Shown here in pieces: positions 43,434 to 55,404 of a DNA stretch of 64,000 bases. A model generated the notes under the pieces. That model was not told the DNA's origin, did not search any database, and saw only the letters and a program-made list of their open reading frames with translations. The translations under genes were made by a program, and so were the position numbers. Source of the DNA: Apodospora peruviana (Eukaryota; Ascomycota; Sordariomycetes; Sordariales; Lasiosphaeriaceae); contig JAUEDM010000008.1 in the NCBI GenBank assembly GCA_033439685.1, forward strand, positions 1,488,001 to 1,552,000, written 5' to 3'. How positions within the stretch are numbered: position 1 is the stretch's first letter; each line of letters starts with the position of its first letter.

Positions 43434-45172
43434 ATGAGTGCTTCATCACATGCGGGCGAGGGGTCGTCCATCGACGAGAAGACGCAGTTCGATGCGTCGT
43501 CTACCTCCACACCGGCCGTCGACATCGCGCCGGGAATCATCTCGGGCCATAACCCCGAGTATGACCGGTACCTTGTGCTCGAGAACGAGTTTGAGGGTCC
43601 CAGGAAGAAGAAGCTCCTGATGAAACGTACGTCGTTCCCACGCTACTTGACTATCCCCAGCATTTCAGTGGATTCAGCCCAACTGACACAGTTCTTATGG
43701 ATGAATGTAGTGGACTTTCGTCTCTTGCCGACATTGAGTGTCTTGTATCTAATGAACTCGCTGGACAAGAGCAATGCAGGAAATGCAAAGGTACGGCATT
43801 TATACATTACATTCCTCTTGGAAGTGCTTACTCAGGAAATGTGCTAACTTGAAAATAACAGCTCTTTGGCTTCCTCGAAGACGTGGGCATGACGCCCACA
43901 CAGTTCAACCTGGCGCTGATGTACCTGTTTTTCACCTACGGCCTGTTCGAGCCGGTCTCCAACGTCATGCTCCGCCGCATCGGTCCCAAGTTCTGGTTCC
44001 CCTGCATCGTCATCGCCTGGGGAACCATCACGACCCTGACCTGTCTCGTCAAGAACTACGGCTCGTATGTGGCGATCCGCCTGATGCTCGGAATGACCGA
44101 GGCCGGCCTGTACCCTGGATCCTACTTCATCTTGAGCATGTGGTATACCCCTTCGGAGCTGGCGACGCGCATGGCCATCTTTTATGGCGCCAACACTGCG
44201 GCAGGCGCCTTTGGCGGCGTCATCGCCTACGGCGTGGGCAACCTGGACCATCACATGGGATGGCGCGCATGGAAGTGGCTGTTTTTGATTGAAGGGCTCA
44301 TCACCATTGTTGCGGGCATCGCCGCATTTTTCTGTCTTCCTCACTTCCCCCACCAGTACGACGGCAAGAAAACAACCAAGTGGCTCACCCCCGACGAGCT
44401 CGAGTACGCCAAGCTGCGGACCAAGTACGCTCTCGGCCCGGACCCGCCGACCTACAAGTTCCGCTGGAGCGACGTACTCGACGCCGCCAAGGACCGCAAG
44501 ACGTACCTCATGATGATGATGTTCTGGTTCGGCGGCAGCGTCCCGACCTACTCGCTCTCGTACACCTTGCCGACCATGGTCAAGAACCTGGGCTATTCGG
44601 CCATCCGCGCGCAGGCGCTCACCACCCCGCCCTACATCTTCGCGACGTGCATCTGCGTGCTGGTCGGCTGGCTCAGCGACCGCTACAAGCGCCGCTTCTT
44701 CTCCATCATGGGCGCCTACATCCTCGGTCTGATCGGGATTATAATTCTGTGGGTGACGGTACACTACCCGCACCTGTCGGGCGTGTCGTACTTTGCCATC
44801 TTCTTGGCTGCCGCCGGCTACAGCGCCCAGGCGCCGATCGTGGGCGCGTGGACGTCCAACAACATCCGCAACCCGAGCAAGCGCGCCGCGGCGATCGGCA
44901 TCCTCATGCTTTTTGGGAGTGTTGGCGGCGGGTCGATCGGGTCTAATATCTACCTGCAGGAGCAGGCGCCCACGTACCCGCTCGGGTTCGGGTTCAGCAT
45001 CGGCGCGACGGTGCTGGGCGCCATGATTCCCGCGAGCGTGCACTGGTTGCTGATGAAGAGGGAGAACAAGCAACGTGATGTGTTGAACGAGGACGAGATT
45101 TTGGCCAAGTATACGCCGCAGGAGCTGGGTGAGATGGGGGAGAAGTCGCCGCTGTTTAGGTATACCCTTTAA
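43434..45172 (+). CDS. MFS permease, Dal5/Tna1 (anion:cation symporter) family
   Basis: Three exons, 43434-43626, 43711-43790 and 43862-45172; introns 84 and 71 nt; 527 residues. The family entry LDFRLLPTLSVLYLMNSLDKSNAGNAK is restored exactly by the first two splices. PTQFNLALMYLFFTYGLFEPVSN and RLMLGMTEAGLYPGSYFILSMWY continue the pattern of Dal5 (allantoate) and Tna1 (nicotinate) permeases. About 12 helices are present; the loop between helices 6 and 7 contains HFPHQYDGKKTTKWLTPDE, typical of the group. Members bring in small carboxylates or ureido acids with protons. It starts 0.94 kb from the dioxygenase start on the opposite strand and fits as uptake gene of the catabolic group. Confidence 0.93.
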
Positions 45173-45881
45173 TGGATGTGAGAAAGAGGAATGAAGGGGG
45201 TGAAAACGAAGATTGCAGAAGACTGAGGTGCCGATCCAGGTACCATGATGATACCCCGAAAGGTGCATAGGATATAATAGACTCTGTAGTTTGTGCTGGG
45301 AATATGAGGCAGGCTTTTAGCCTGCCATCAATCCGATTAATGGTTCATGTGTAGTATCGAGACATTTGTTGTTTGTGTAAGACGTGATGCTCCTCTTGGT
45401 AATCGGTTTAAAGCAGCGATTTCAGCATTATATGCAGCTTAATTTTGACCTTGATGGCGCATTGGGGCTTGGCTGTAGTTGCGAAATATCTCCGTCCGCA
45501 GGCATGATCAGCTTCGCTGCGTGGCTGCCATTCCCTCGGCGGGGTGAAGTTCTGCCTCTAGAGTGGGAACATCAAACAACATCAGGTCGTTAAGATGATC
45601 GATAGTTCATGTGCAATATTAAAAAGAAAACATAAAATTTTGCTAATAACAAGGGATAGTTATCGGAAATACAGATAACAACCAGCATCCCCGGTCAAAG
45701 TCGAGCAACTATTAACCAATCCGCCAGCAGTGTTCGCTTTCCACTCTACATCCAGTGCCATATATGCTCTATACGCAGTGCAAATAGAAGTGTAAACGAG
45801 TCACAACCGATGGAGAGGATTAATTAGCTGCCCAGACAAACCCGAGTTAGTACCTTACTTACCTCACACGGGTCCTGGCTA
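45173..45881. other. Convergent spacer between permease and OPT gene
   Basis: AT-rich 3' flanks, no gene recognised. Confidence 0.5.
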
Positions 45882-48769
45882 TCATTTCCCCGTAGGACAG
45901 AGATCGGTGTACCCAACCTCGGCATTATTTCCCCACCAGGTCGGAAACGGCCTCGACACGCCGCCAGCCCCGAAGACGGCGAACGAAAGGATGAAAAGCG
46001 CGAGCAGGCTGGCGCCGTCGAGGGCGCCGGTCACAAGATACAAATAGTCCTTGAAGATTTTCGGGCGGTAGTTGCGCAGGTAGAACTGGCAGAAGAAGCC
46101 GGAAATGACCTGGCTGAGCAGGACGCACGTCTGCGACTGGTTGTAGGGGATGTAGCCGGCGTACTGGATGAACTGCGGCATGTTGATCTCGGAGGTGGAG
46201 AAGTTTTTGATTTTGGGGATAAACTAACCAGTTTACCAAAAAGGTCAGTGGCTCAAAGTATGCATGTGTGGTGAGATGGGCAGTGGAACTTACGTAGACG
46301 AAAACACGGTGAAAGGCGACGACAGCGGCACCGATGCCCAGACCGACGGGAACCATGGCGAACTTCTTGCCACCGGCGTAGAGGTAATGGGCGAGTGCCC
46401 ACGAGGAGGCGTTCGTGTTGTAGCCTTGGGCGTAGGCGCCGCTCCATGAGCTGTTGCCGTCGCTGTTGGCGAGGAGGTCGCGGTTGCTGCTCACTATGCC
46501 GATCATGACGGCGTAGTTGATGAAGCCGCCTAGAATGGTGCCGTAGATCTGGGTGAGGAACATGGCGCGGGGAGGGATCTTGACTATTTTCAGGGGTTAG
46601 TATCCGGATTTTTTAATGTTAGGGTTACAGTGGGCTGGGCAACTCACGATACTCTCCCATTTTCAAATCATTGGAGAGAGTGACTGCGTTGCCGATTACG
46701 TTATGACTCCATGCCGCAAAGTACATGTTTCCCACAGGGCGCTCTGGAAGCATCAGACCAGCCAACATCTTGGAAAGATTGTTTGTGGCGATCCCATTGC
46801 CGTAGCGAGAGTACAGGATGGTGCTCTGCAATGATCCAATGTTGATTAGTATTAACACACGACCGACTCCCTGCGCAAAGCGTTTAGTACGTACCAAAGG
46901 CGCGATGAAAATCCCCAGCAGTAGCGATACAACGTACGCCCATACCGGCAGTGTGATGTTCTCCTTGATCACGACCACCAAGCCAAGGACAAAACTGCCG
47001 ACCAGCACAATGACGAACCACCACCACGGCGTCTCCTTGTAGTGCTTGGCCATGTGCGCGTGGTGGCGGTCGTCGAACCTCCCCGCCTTGGCGCTCTTGA
47101 AGGCGCGAACGACGTCGCCGCCCCAAAATAGGAAGCAGTGGGCCACAAGGGCACCGATGGCGGCGTTGGCCATGAACATGGCGTAAGCGAAGCTGGCGCT
47201 GAGCGTGGGGATACCGTACTTCTCGAGTGCGCTGTGGTCGAGGACGCCACCCACAAAGACGTCGGCGATCGGGTACGGGGTGCCGTCCTCGGACCGCAAA
47301 CGCGTAGACATGAAGGGCTGCGACAGTGCGTCCCAGGCGTTGCCGTAGTAGATGCCAAGCATGGCAGCAAAGCAGACCACGTAGCCGACGGCGGCGTGCC
47401 ACTGCAGCTTTAGAGGTAGGGAAGTGTTGAACGAGGTGATCTGATATACCCGTCAGTCGGTCTCGGTCTCTCTTTCGTTGTGCATGTTGACATATGAAGG
47501 TTGTTACTCACGTATTGCCAGTCAAAAGATAAAGAAAAGAAGCCCAACCCCTCGTTGTTAATTGCACCACCAAAGAGGTTGGTGAGGATGGCCGCCGTGT
47601 CGCCCGTCGCGTGCATCGCCGCCAGACATGGAATGGAGACCGAGTTGAGCCAAGGCCACAAATACGCTGGGAAAAATTCGTAGAAGAACATAAACACGAA
47701 GCTGTACCAGAACCACCGGAGAGGCTTGGAGTTCTTGAGGTCCTGCCAGTGGAGGCCCTGCAGCGTCTTGACGGTTGGCAGGGTGCTCCAGTAGACGGCA
47801 TCAACGTGCCAGACCGCAATGGGCCGCATGACGCCGCAGATGCCGTAGCCAAAGAGTCCGATGGAGATGACGCTGAGGATGATGGTTGTGGCGCTCAAGG
47901 GTAGGTCGTAAAACAGATCCTGGGCGGCGAACACCATGACGCTGGCGGAGGCATTGGATGCGGACGTGGCCGTGATGGCGCAGATTGCGTGCTCCTTCAG
48001 GTTCCAGGGCCCGTGGTTGAAGACGGATATGGCTCTTATCCACAGCGGAGGTGTTCCGAGTCCGCCCCGTGCCCTCCATCGGGCTTCGTACCGGTCGCCG
48101 CGCGGCAGAAAGGCGGCCCACCCGTTGCCGAGAAAGTAGGCGATAAGCACGATGAAGGTACCTGAACCCACATGGTGATGTAGATTAGTCATAAAGATCC
48201 GAGGCAGATTTTGGTTGGTGTTTTGTTTTTTTTTTTTTTAGAAAAAGAAAATAAGATAAAAAAAAAAAAAGAAAAGGTGTGGCCATACCTGAGACGGTTA
48301 TTTGAGTGGGTTTGAACTATGCGGCAATCATCCAGAGGTCAGCTTAGGTACGCACCCAATTGGGTCATGAGTGATGGAAGTGAGAAGCTGAGCTCACAGT
48401 GTAAATCTGGCTCATGACAGCCTGGAAGCCCGAGAGAATAGTAGCGAGGAACAGACTTCGAAAGGTCAAGGTGGGTTGAAAGTCATCTCGCATGGGCAGG
48501 AGGTGAGCGGCGGCATCGGCACCCGTAATGATGATAACGCCGTCGCTGTCGCTGTCATGGCCGTCATCATGATCGCGACCCTCGTACACGGGAGGAGCTG
48601 AGGTCTCGGGCTTGATCTCGCTGCCCAGCCCGCCGCTCTTATCGGAGTTGTCTTCGACGATGGTGTCGATGCCGGACTTCTCGTTGATTTCACCGTGAGT
48701 GGGCATCGAGATAACCTTGCCCTCGACGGGGTTGAGGGCCCCTACGACGATGGCATCTGGGTGCGCCAT
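45882..48769 (-). CDS. Oligopeptide transporter, OPT family
   Basis: Seven exons on the minus strand: 48769-48398, 48316-48289, 48161-47512, 47440-46895, 46825-46648, 46583-46294 and 46223-45882; all phases agree; 801 residues, usual for OPT proteins. An acidic N-terminal tail (~85 residues, with DHDDGHDSDSD) precedes the membrane part. The 28-nt second exon codes FKPTQITVS, giving the typical QIYTFKPTQ entry. Other family patterns are GVMRPIAVWHVDAVYWSTLPTV with LHW, LFGGAINNEGLG, LKIPPRAMFLTQIYGT and the end motif FYLRNYRPKIFKDYLYLVTGALDGA. OPT proteins import tetra- to octapeptides, glutathione or metal chelates with protons. The intron 48162-48288 contains facing poly-T and poly-A runs. 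It closes the catabolic group on the right. Confidence 0.93.
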
Positions 48770-51492
48770 GCTTTCCGTCACCGGATTGTCGATCCTCTGA
48801 CCTCAACTGACTTGGGACAAAGCCAATGCCAATGACAATAAAACCGCCAGGAGAGGAACGGTGCCGCCCCCAGGTCTAATATGTTTTTTATTTCCTTATG
48901 AGCACCCTGTTAAGGTTGGTGGTCCCCAGAGATGTGCCTCACTTTAGTCGAGGTGCACAGCATTATTTCCTCTGCCCATCGTGGTAAATACGTATGCATG
49001 TGGCATGAGATAAGACCGCACGAGACACCTTTGTGGGGGGAAACGAGCCGAGGAAGTTTATTGCTGCTGCATTGCACCATCGCAATCCTTGCGTTGCGAA
49101 TCCAATCCGTCTGCCCAAGTCGCTGCGGTTAAAGTCTCGCCAGGGTCGCACGCAATGGTATAGATTGCTCCCGGATGATACTCTCCACGGCTTGGGACCG
49201 CCACTGCGAGGCCGTGTAGGGAAGGTCCTTGTTGCATGGCCGCTGACTGGCAGTGATAACGATTAATCATTAACAAGGTTCCTAATTCGGCCCGTGGTGC
49301 AATTTCGGGTTTCTTTTTCTCACCTGGAGACTGCTTTGGGGATATATCTCCTTATTGGGCGACAACATGACAATTACATGTCTCTGTCGAGCGCGAGCCC
49401 TATCGGGAAGGACAATAACCAGATGTCGTGGACCGAGGCGAAAACAAGCATATGCCCAGCCGGGAAGGTGATGCAACAGCAACCGTGGCGACCGTTGGCA
49501 TATCTTGGCATACCACATCCTGGGCAAGATAAACGCCACCACCGAGGACCCCTGGTGGTCTGGTTGTTGCCGACTACACGTACCTAAAGGTACCTTAAAT
49601 TCAACATTATGGGTTGGAAAGTGGTGTTCCGGGCCTAAGATTTGCCGAATTCGGGGTGACCCCTTATCTGGGACACACAAAGGAGTACCACTCACTACCC
49701 CTCAATTTACCTTGATTGCCCGGTTGAAGCACCGGCGTCAAGCCGGGTAACCGTCCATGCCGACGCCTGGTAGGTTGAAAGGAGAGACACAAACCCGAGT
49801 GATTCGGTGGGTCCGACAGTGCAACACACTCGTGTCGACATTACATCTTAACTATGTACCTCGTGAGCCACTTAGTGTCAGGTTCATAGGGCCGTTGAAT
49901 TTGTGCCCCATTGGAGACATATTAATCCGAGTTGGTGGCTAGAGCCGAAAACTTGAACTGTCTTGACAGATAAGATACCCCACTGTTGATACTACCCATA
50001 TGGGCCGGTCTGAAGCCGTGAAGCCTGTTGACGTGTAGATGGTGTGATCAAGAATGATGATAGCGCAACCCGAGGTCATATCTCGGGCGAACTGCGACTA
50101 TGAATTATCAAGTCCCACAGTCTAGCCTTACAGGAATACCCATGTTGAACCTGAGACTATCAATATCTAGCATGATATACATGTATACGTAAAACTGGAA
50201 AACAAAGTTGCACACCTGCCGGGATTTAAAACGTTAGTGTAAGTACCTTCTAAGGGTGCGTTTGAGACTTGGGATATCAGATTTACATACGTAAATTTCA
50301 CACGGGGAGCTCTCTTTTATATAGGCAAGTAGTTGGTCTTTTCCGAGCACTTCATTCACAGTTTATTAAATTGATAATAGCTCCTTTTCAATGTGATAAT
50401 AATGCTTCAGTTTGCCTACATAAACGTGTCTCACCCAGGGATTCAACACATCAAGCACGAGCTTGCTCTGCGTGGTCTGTTGTTACCTGTCGAGCACAAA
50501 GCAAGGAAACCTACTGCGTTGGGCGTGCCTTAAAACAGATACTCGCGCTTGGTTTAACAACATGTTGCGAAACTTGCCGTTGCGCAACGTGTTATGGCTG
50601 ATGACTCTGTGTGGGCGCTGTTCGGGGTCCCCAGCCATGACACAAGGCCGGCAACTATATGGGCGTCAGTTATATGGGCAAGATCTTAAGTATTGATGTG
50701 TCAAACTTAGCCATCTCCCCATACCAGGGCGGCATCGGCTTGCAACATTGCCGCCGCTTCGTTGAGCACCACAGCCTTGGCCCGATGTTTATTTTACCTG
50801 GCGTAAGGCTGCTTAACGGATGCGGACATCGAAGGCGTGGTACAGACCGCATCGGCGTTGTCGAGGAGTTTCTCGACCACGAACTTGACGGCTTGGATGG
50901 CAAGCCTCCGATTACGTACTAGCCCCCCAGACATACCTCCTGCCGACCAAGGTTTCTAATCTCGACGATTCCGACGACAGACGGACCGTTCGTTGTGCAT
51001 CAGCTGTCCCTGATCTAGATACACCATCGTCGTCAGGGACACCCCATTATTGGGCCCAGTGGGTGGTATTTATACCTCCAATATTGTTAGTGCTCGAACT
51101 TCTCTCCCACCACAATACAGCACCGATTGAGAGAAACCATTGCAGACCATTCATTACAATCGTCCCCGCCCACGCCTCGGCACCACGTCACCAGACATCT
51201 TTACCCCAGGCACCCTGTGTGATGTTTATACGTGTAAATTACATATTCTATGTCTAAAACGCATGCAATAGACTGAATAATGGTATCTAAATGATGCTGA
51301 TGCTGATGCTGATGCTTCGAAACTAAACACCCAACTCCGTCTATCCATTCCTGCGCCTCCATATAACGAGACTTGAGAAACGCAACTATTCCGTCCTAAT
51401 CCACAACATGATGTATATGCAACCAACATGCAATAACATAACAAAACATCAAGTTGCCCGCCCAAGGGTATATCATAAAAACACGTGCCCAA
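48770..51492. other. 2.7-kb gene desert
   Basis: Upstream of the OPT gene there are HGATAR sites at 49008-49013 and 49254-49259. Further right I see only short frames, a near-direct repeat TATATGGGC...TATATGGGC at about 50659-50682, and AT-rich stretches. It could include a decayed transposon, but nothing recognisable remains. Confidence 0.45.
51293..51316. repeat. GATGCT hexanucleotide repeat
   Basis: Four perfect units downstream of the stop codon of the DHA1-type transporter, probably in or near its 3' untranslated region. Confidence 0.9.
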
Positions 51493-53307
51493 TCAATCAT
51501 ACACAGAAGCCTTGGACCACTTGTATTTGGCCCTAATGCGCTTTCCGAAGATATAGAACACAAACGGCACGGGAATCAGCAAGGTCGCGAACGCGGCCGG
51601 GATGCTCGATCCCGGCCCAACGCCGAGGTTGTGATACATCGGTGTCACGACAAGTGGGAACGCGCACGCGAAACATGATCGCAAAAAGGTGTTCGCCGCC
51701 ACAGCCGAGGCCGCGTACTTCGTGAACGTATCAACGAGATAGTTCAAGGCCGCCTGGAAGATGGTGAAGAAGCCAGTACCGAGCAAAACGAGCCCGATAC
51801 AAGGCACAATCCAGTGGATCTTGTCGGCCGGCCCGGCCGTCCAGCCCGTCATGAACTGCCCGCCGGCAAAGAGAACAGATCCAAGCATCATGGGCGGCAG
51901 CCGCTTCTCCGGCACCGCGCGGTTGCCAGCCGCGTGGTAGTACTTATTGTACAGGATCTGATTGTAGCAGTTCAGGCCAGCGCCCAACGTGGCGCCGATC
52001 AGGATGCAGAGGAAGGGCAGGGTTGCCACGAAGGGCGACCAGCCGCGTACCTCGCGGAAGATGATGGGGATGGCGCCGAGCTGCATGTAGAGGATGCCGT
52101 AGCAAAAGCTGGCGTAGAGGGCGACGAGGAAGCAGATGGGTGTGCAGAGCAGCTGGACCGGCCTGAGCAAAAACTTCTTGGCCAGTTCCTTGACGCTGAC
52201 GTCCCATTCCTCGAACTTGGCGTGCAGGGCCCAGTTGCCGGACTCGTGGCGCAGCCGGCGGGCCTTGTAAACAAGCAGCTTTGGGGGGTAGCTCTCGTCG
52301 ATAAAGACGACGGCAATCACCAGAAAGATAGCCTGCATGATCCCGGTGAGGTACTCGGTCCACCGCCAGCCCAGCCAAGGCTGGACGACCAGCGCAGCCG
52401 ACACGATGGGCCCCAGCGCCGGCCCGCCGACGACCGCCATCGCGTAGCCAGCCATCGCGATGCCCCTCTGCGCAGGCGAAAACAGATCCCCGAGCACCCC
52501 ACCGGTGTTGGTCACGGGCGCAGAGGCGAAGAAGGCGCCCCAGAAGCGCGTCAGCATCAGGGTCTGGAAGTCCTTGGCGGTCGCGCTGCCGAAGCTGAAG
52601 CAGATGGCGACGAACATGGGCACGAACACGGCGATCCGTCTGCCATAAACCTCGCTCAGCGGCGCCCACAGCAGCGGGCCGAGCCCGAAGCCGACGAGGA
52701 ACAGCGAGGTGCCCAGCGTGGAGACCTGCATGCCGACGTGGAACTCCTCGGCGATCTGCGCGGTGCCGGCCGAGTAGCACGACGACGCCCAAGTCGCGGT
52801 CATGGTGACCAGGCCGTAGAGGAGCGTAGTTGTGACCTTTTTGTGCATCGGCCAGTTCATGGGACGGTATGGGTCGTCCGCGCCATCGAAGTCGACTAAA
52901 TTCTCCTTGGAGGTCGGAACGTGGACGAGCGGGTGGGTGAATTGGTTGTACACCGTCGGCCTGGAGCGGATTCTAGAAAGAATTGTGTCTCGCCTGCTGA
53001 CTGTTCTCACCAAATCAAGAGCCGTTCCTGTCCCCGTCGCGGTTCGTATGCTGCGGCCGCTTTTCGTCCTGGCGAGACGGAAGTCGTGCTTGGTCGGACG
53101 GTGGCCATCGTGCTCGGATTCGTCGTTTTCGCTGTCGGTGGTGTCGGAGTCGGTGTCGATATCATCACTGCCGGTATGGCGGGACGCTCTCTCTTCGTCA
53201 TCAGCGATGCTATCTTTGAATGAATTGCTGCGATTGGCGTCTCGTGTTATTGGCGGTGATGCACATGGTTGTGCGACTTGCGCAGCTTTTTCTGGGTCAA
53301 CCGCCAT
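51493..53307 (-). CDS. MFS transporter, DHA1 (drug:H+ antiporter-1) type
   Basis: Intronless, 604 residues. A long acidic Ser/Asp-rich tail (residues 20-105, with DSDTTDSENDESEHDG) precedes NWPMHKK, the usual entry into helix 1. The loop 2-3 motif is WAPLSEVYGRRIAV and the antiporter motif C region is GYAMAVVGGPALGPIVSAALV. About 12 helices are present, with a large loop between helices 6 and 7 (YKARRLRHESGNWALHAKFEEW). The PANTHER-type features match polyamine/drug DHA1 exporters. The start at 53307 is the first ATG of the frame. There is no biosynthetic cluster beside it, so the substrate is open: a toxic compound, polyamine or secondary metabolite. Confidence 0.92.
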   Translation of the reverse strand: MAVDPEKAAQVAQPCASPPITRDANRSNSFKDSIADDEERASRHTGSDDIDTDSDTTDSENDESEHDGHRPTKHDFRLARTKSGRSIRTATGTGTALDLVRTVSRRDTILSRIRSRPTVYNQFTHPLVHVPTSKENLVDFDGADDPYRPMNWPMHKKVTTTLLYGLVTMTATWASSCYSAGTAQIAEEFHVGMQVSTLGTSLFLVGFGLGPLLWAPLSEVYGRRIAVFVPMFVAICFSFGSATAKDFQTLMLTRFWGAFFASAPVTNTGGVLGDLFSPAQRGIAMAGYAMAVVGGPALGPIVSAALVVQPWLGWRWTEYLTGIMQAIFLVIAVVFIDESYPPKLLVYKARRLRHESGNWALHAKFEEWDVSVKELAKKFLLRPVQLLCTPICFLVALYASFCYGILYMQLGAIPIIFREVRGWSPFVATLPFLCILIGATLGAGLNCYNQILYNKYYHAAGNRAVPEKRLPPMMLGSVLFAGGQFMTGWTAGPADKIHWIVPCIGLVLLGTGFFTIFQAALNYLVDTFTKYAASAVAANTFLRSCFACAFPLVVTPMYHNLGVGPGSSIPAAFATLLIPVPFVFYIFGKRIRAKYKWSKASVYD

Positions 53308-53958
53308 GTTTTTTGTTGGTGTCGATCAAGAAATGTCTCAGCGCCACAGCAATGTCCTTTCCTTATAAAACCGCTTTTGAGTTTGGAATGAAGGGCGATT
53401 TTATCGGGTCACAGACGTCATCGGCCCGCGCTGCGGCAAGACCAAACGGGTCCCCAAAATTTATTTCGAACCTGATTTGCCAATTGCATTCAACTAAAAG
53501 AAAAACATTTGACCCGACTTGGGACTAAGCAGGCGGAAATTCGCCGGACATATCTCGGGTCGGCGACGGCGCCGGTCCATTCCGCTTCTCGCCGAGTTTT
53601 CGGGCACTTTTGTGGGGCACATCGGGACCGGTCTCGGCAATTTTCATTCCTTACTTTTCCCTCCCGATGTAGACTTCTCTCTCGGTCACTCCGGACCAGC
53701 TGTCGACGGACAGTTGTGAATAATTATGATATTAATCCCTTGTATGCATATGAGAAGAATCCATCCATGGAGTACAGTACGGATATGGTGAGTTGTGAGT
53801 TCAAAGTGCCACTTATCCAGCTGACTCATCAACGATAACAACTGAACTTGGCACAAGTTTGTCTTTTTGGGGGTTTGGGGTTCAATGGATCAAATTTGCA
53901 TTCCACCAAGAGCAACACACAACCTGGCCATCCATCAAATGCTACAGTTAAGCTCGAG
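53308..53958. other. Divergent promoter between DHA1 transporter and SET gene
   Basis: 0.65 kb shared by two divergent genes. The frame of the SET gene is open back to about 53848 but has no ATG before 53959. Confidence 0.5.
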
Positions 53959-55404
53959 ATGAAAGACGCAGATCAAAAACGGATCACCGAGCTCAGCGAA
54001 TGGGCCCAGCGCCATGGTGCCAAATTGAACCCGTCCCTCGAGATTTACAATGACGACATCACAAAGTTTTCTCTCCGCGTCAAGGAGACTGCATCTCCAT
54101 TACCTACGACCAGCGATGCCCAAAATGGCTTTGGCGCCGTCTCTTGTCCTCTTTCAACCACGCTCTCGTTCCTGAACGCCGTTGCAGCAGGCCCAGTCTC
54201 CCTGTCTCCCCAGACTCAAGAGGAGCGGCCAGGCCCGGCGTTCCCACCTCAGATCATGGACACTGTCCCGCCTCATGTCATTGGCCGCTTCTTTTTGATA
54301 AAACAGTATCTCGAGGGTACAAACTCGTTCTGGTGGCCATACATCGCCTCGCTGCCTCAGCCCGAACACATCAGTTCATGGACCTTGCCCGCATTCTGGC
54401 CAGAGGACGATATCGACCTGCTGGAGGGCACAAACGCCCATGTGGCAATCCAAGAGATCAAGGCCAATGTGAAACGAGAGTTCAAACAAGCTCGCAAGAT
54501 CTTAAAAGAAGGCAACTTTCCCAACTGGCAAGATTACACTCGCATGTTATACAACTGGGCCTTCTGCATCTTCACGAGCCGCAGTTTCCGGCCATCGCTG
54601 ATTCTCTCGCAGCCTGCCAAGGAACATGTATCGAAGCTTTTGCCCCAAGGATGCGAGTTAGATGATTTCTCCATTCTGCAACCCTTGTTCGACATTGCAA
54701 ACCACTCCATGACCGCAAGATACGCGTGGGATGTCAGCTCGGACCCAAGCTGCTGCCAGCTCGTCTGCAAAGACACATATCAGCCCGGCGATCAGGTCTA
54801 CAACAACTACGGGCTGAAGTCAAACAGTGAATTGTTGTTGGGTTATGGCTTTATCCTCCCCGAGACCGCTGAGCTCCACAACGACTACGTTCACGTGAGA
54901 AAGAGGCAGCAGGAAGAGGATGCCGGCTCGTTGTCGTCAAACAAGCCAAAGGACTTCCTGATCTCGCTTCGGCCCATCAACCATCCAAGTTCACTGGTGG
55001 GCAGAGCAAGGCAGCTGAATTTTGACAGTACGGTCCAGCTGCATTCGCTGCCCCAGTTCGCTCACTTCGAACCCGCCCTGATTTACGACCTCGCGTTCGC
55101 CATGTCAAGCGAGCAGGAGAAGCAGGCTGTCGAACAGTCGATATCTGCCCCGTCACGCACGGAGGATCATCAGAGCGATAATGCGTTCCCTACGGGGTTG
55201 GAGAGCTTGGTTGACCGCATCAAAGAGGCGCTGTATGCCAAGTTGCAGTACGACCATCAGCGGTTGAAAGAGACTGACCCCACTGCCGGTGAAGAAGGAG
55301 AGGAGGCTTGGCAGCCAGCAAACGGGAACCAACGGCTTGCTCTTGAATACAGAAGACAATGTGAAAATGTGCTGTTGAACGCAATGAGGGCTCTGACCAG
55401 CTAA
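53959..55404 (+). CDS. SET-domain protein lysine methyltransferase (SETD3/RKM-like)
   Basis: Single exon, 481 residues from ATG 53959. The split SET arrangement of the ribosomal-protein/actin methyltransferase class is visible. TELSEWAQRHGAKLNPSLEIY lies at the N-terminus, where these enzymes have the WxxxxGA pattern. SILQPLFDIANHSM contains the NHS motif that binds S-adenosylmethionine. YQPGDQVYNNYGLKSNSELLLGYGF carries the SET C-terminal YG..SN motif. The region after residue ~320 is the Rubisco-LSMT-like substrate-binding domain, helical and charged. Such enzymes methylate lysines on ribosomal or other cytosolic proteins. The exact target is unknown. Confidence 0.88.
   Translation: MKDADQKRITELSEWAQRHGAKLNPSLEIYNDDITKFSLRVKETASPLPTTSDAQNGFGAVSCPLSTTLSFLNAVAAGPVSLSPQTQEERPGPAFPPQIMDTVPPHVIGRFFLIKQYLEGTNSFWWPYIASLPQPEHISSWTLPAFWPEDDIDLLEGTNAHVAIQEIKANVKREFKQARKILKEGNFPNWQDYTRMLYNWAFCIFTSRSFRPSLILSQPAKEHVSKLLPQGCELDDFSILQPLFDIANHSMTARYAWDVSSDPSCCQLVCKDTYQPGDQVYNNYGLKSNSELLLGYGFILPETAELHNDYVHVRKRQQEEDAGSLSSNKPKDFLISLRPINHPSSLVGRARQLNFDSTVQLHSLPQFAHFEPALIYDLAFAMSSEQEKQAVEQSISAPSRTEDHQSDNAFPTGLESLVDRIKEALYAKLQYDHQRLKETDPTAGEEGEEAWQPANGNQRLALEYRRQCENVLLNAMRALTS

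Noticed and set aside
43844..45268. 474-codon minus-strand frame opposite the Dal5-type permease
   Set aside because: It is the antisense shadow of a gene with strong family motifs; its composition (Arg, Asp, Gly, His rich) is that of a reversed GC-rich coding strand.
51814..52899. 361-codon plus-strand frame opposite the DHA1 transporter
   Set aside because: Antisense shadow with low-complexity Arg/Gln/Asp-rich content and no motif.
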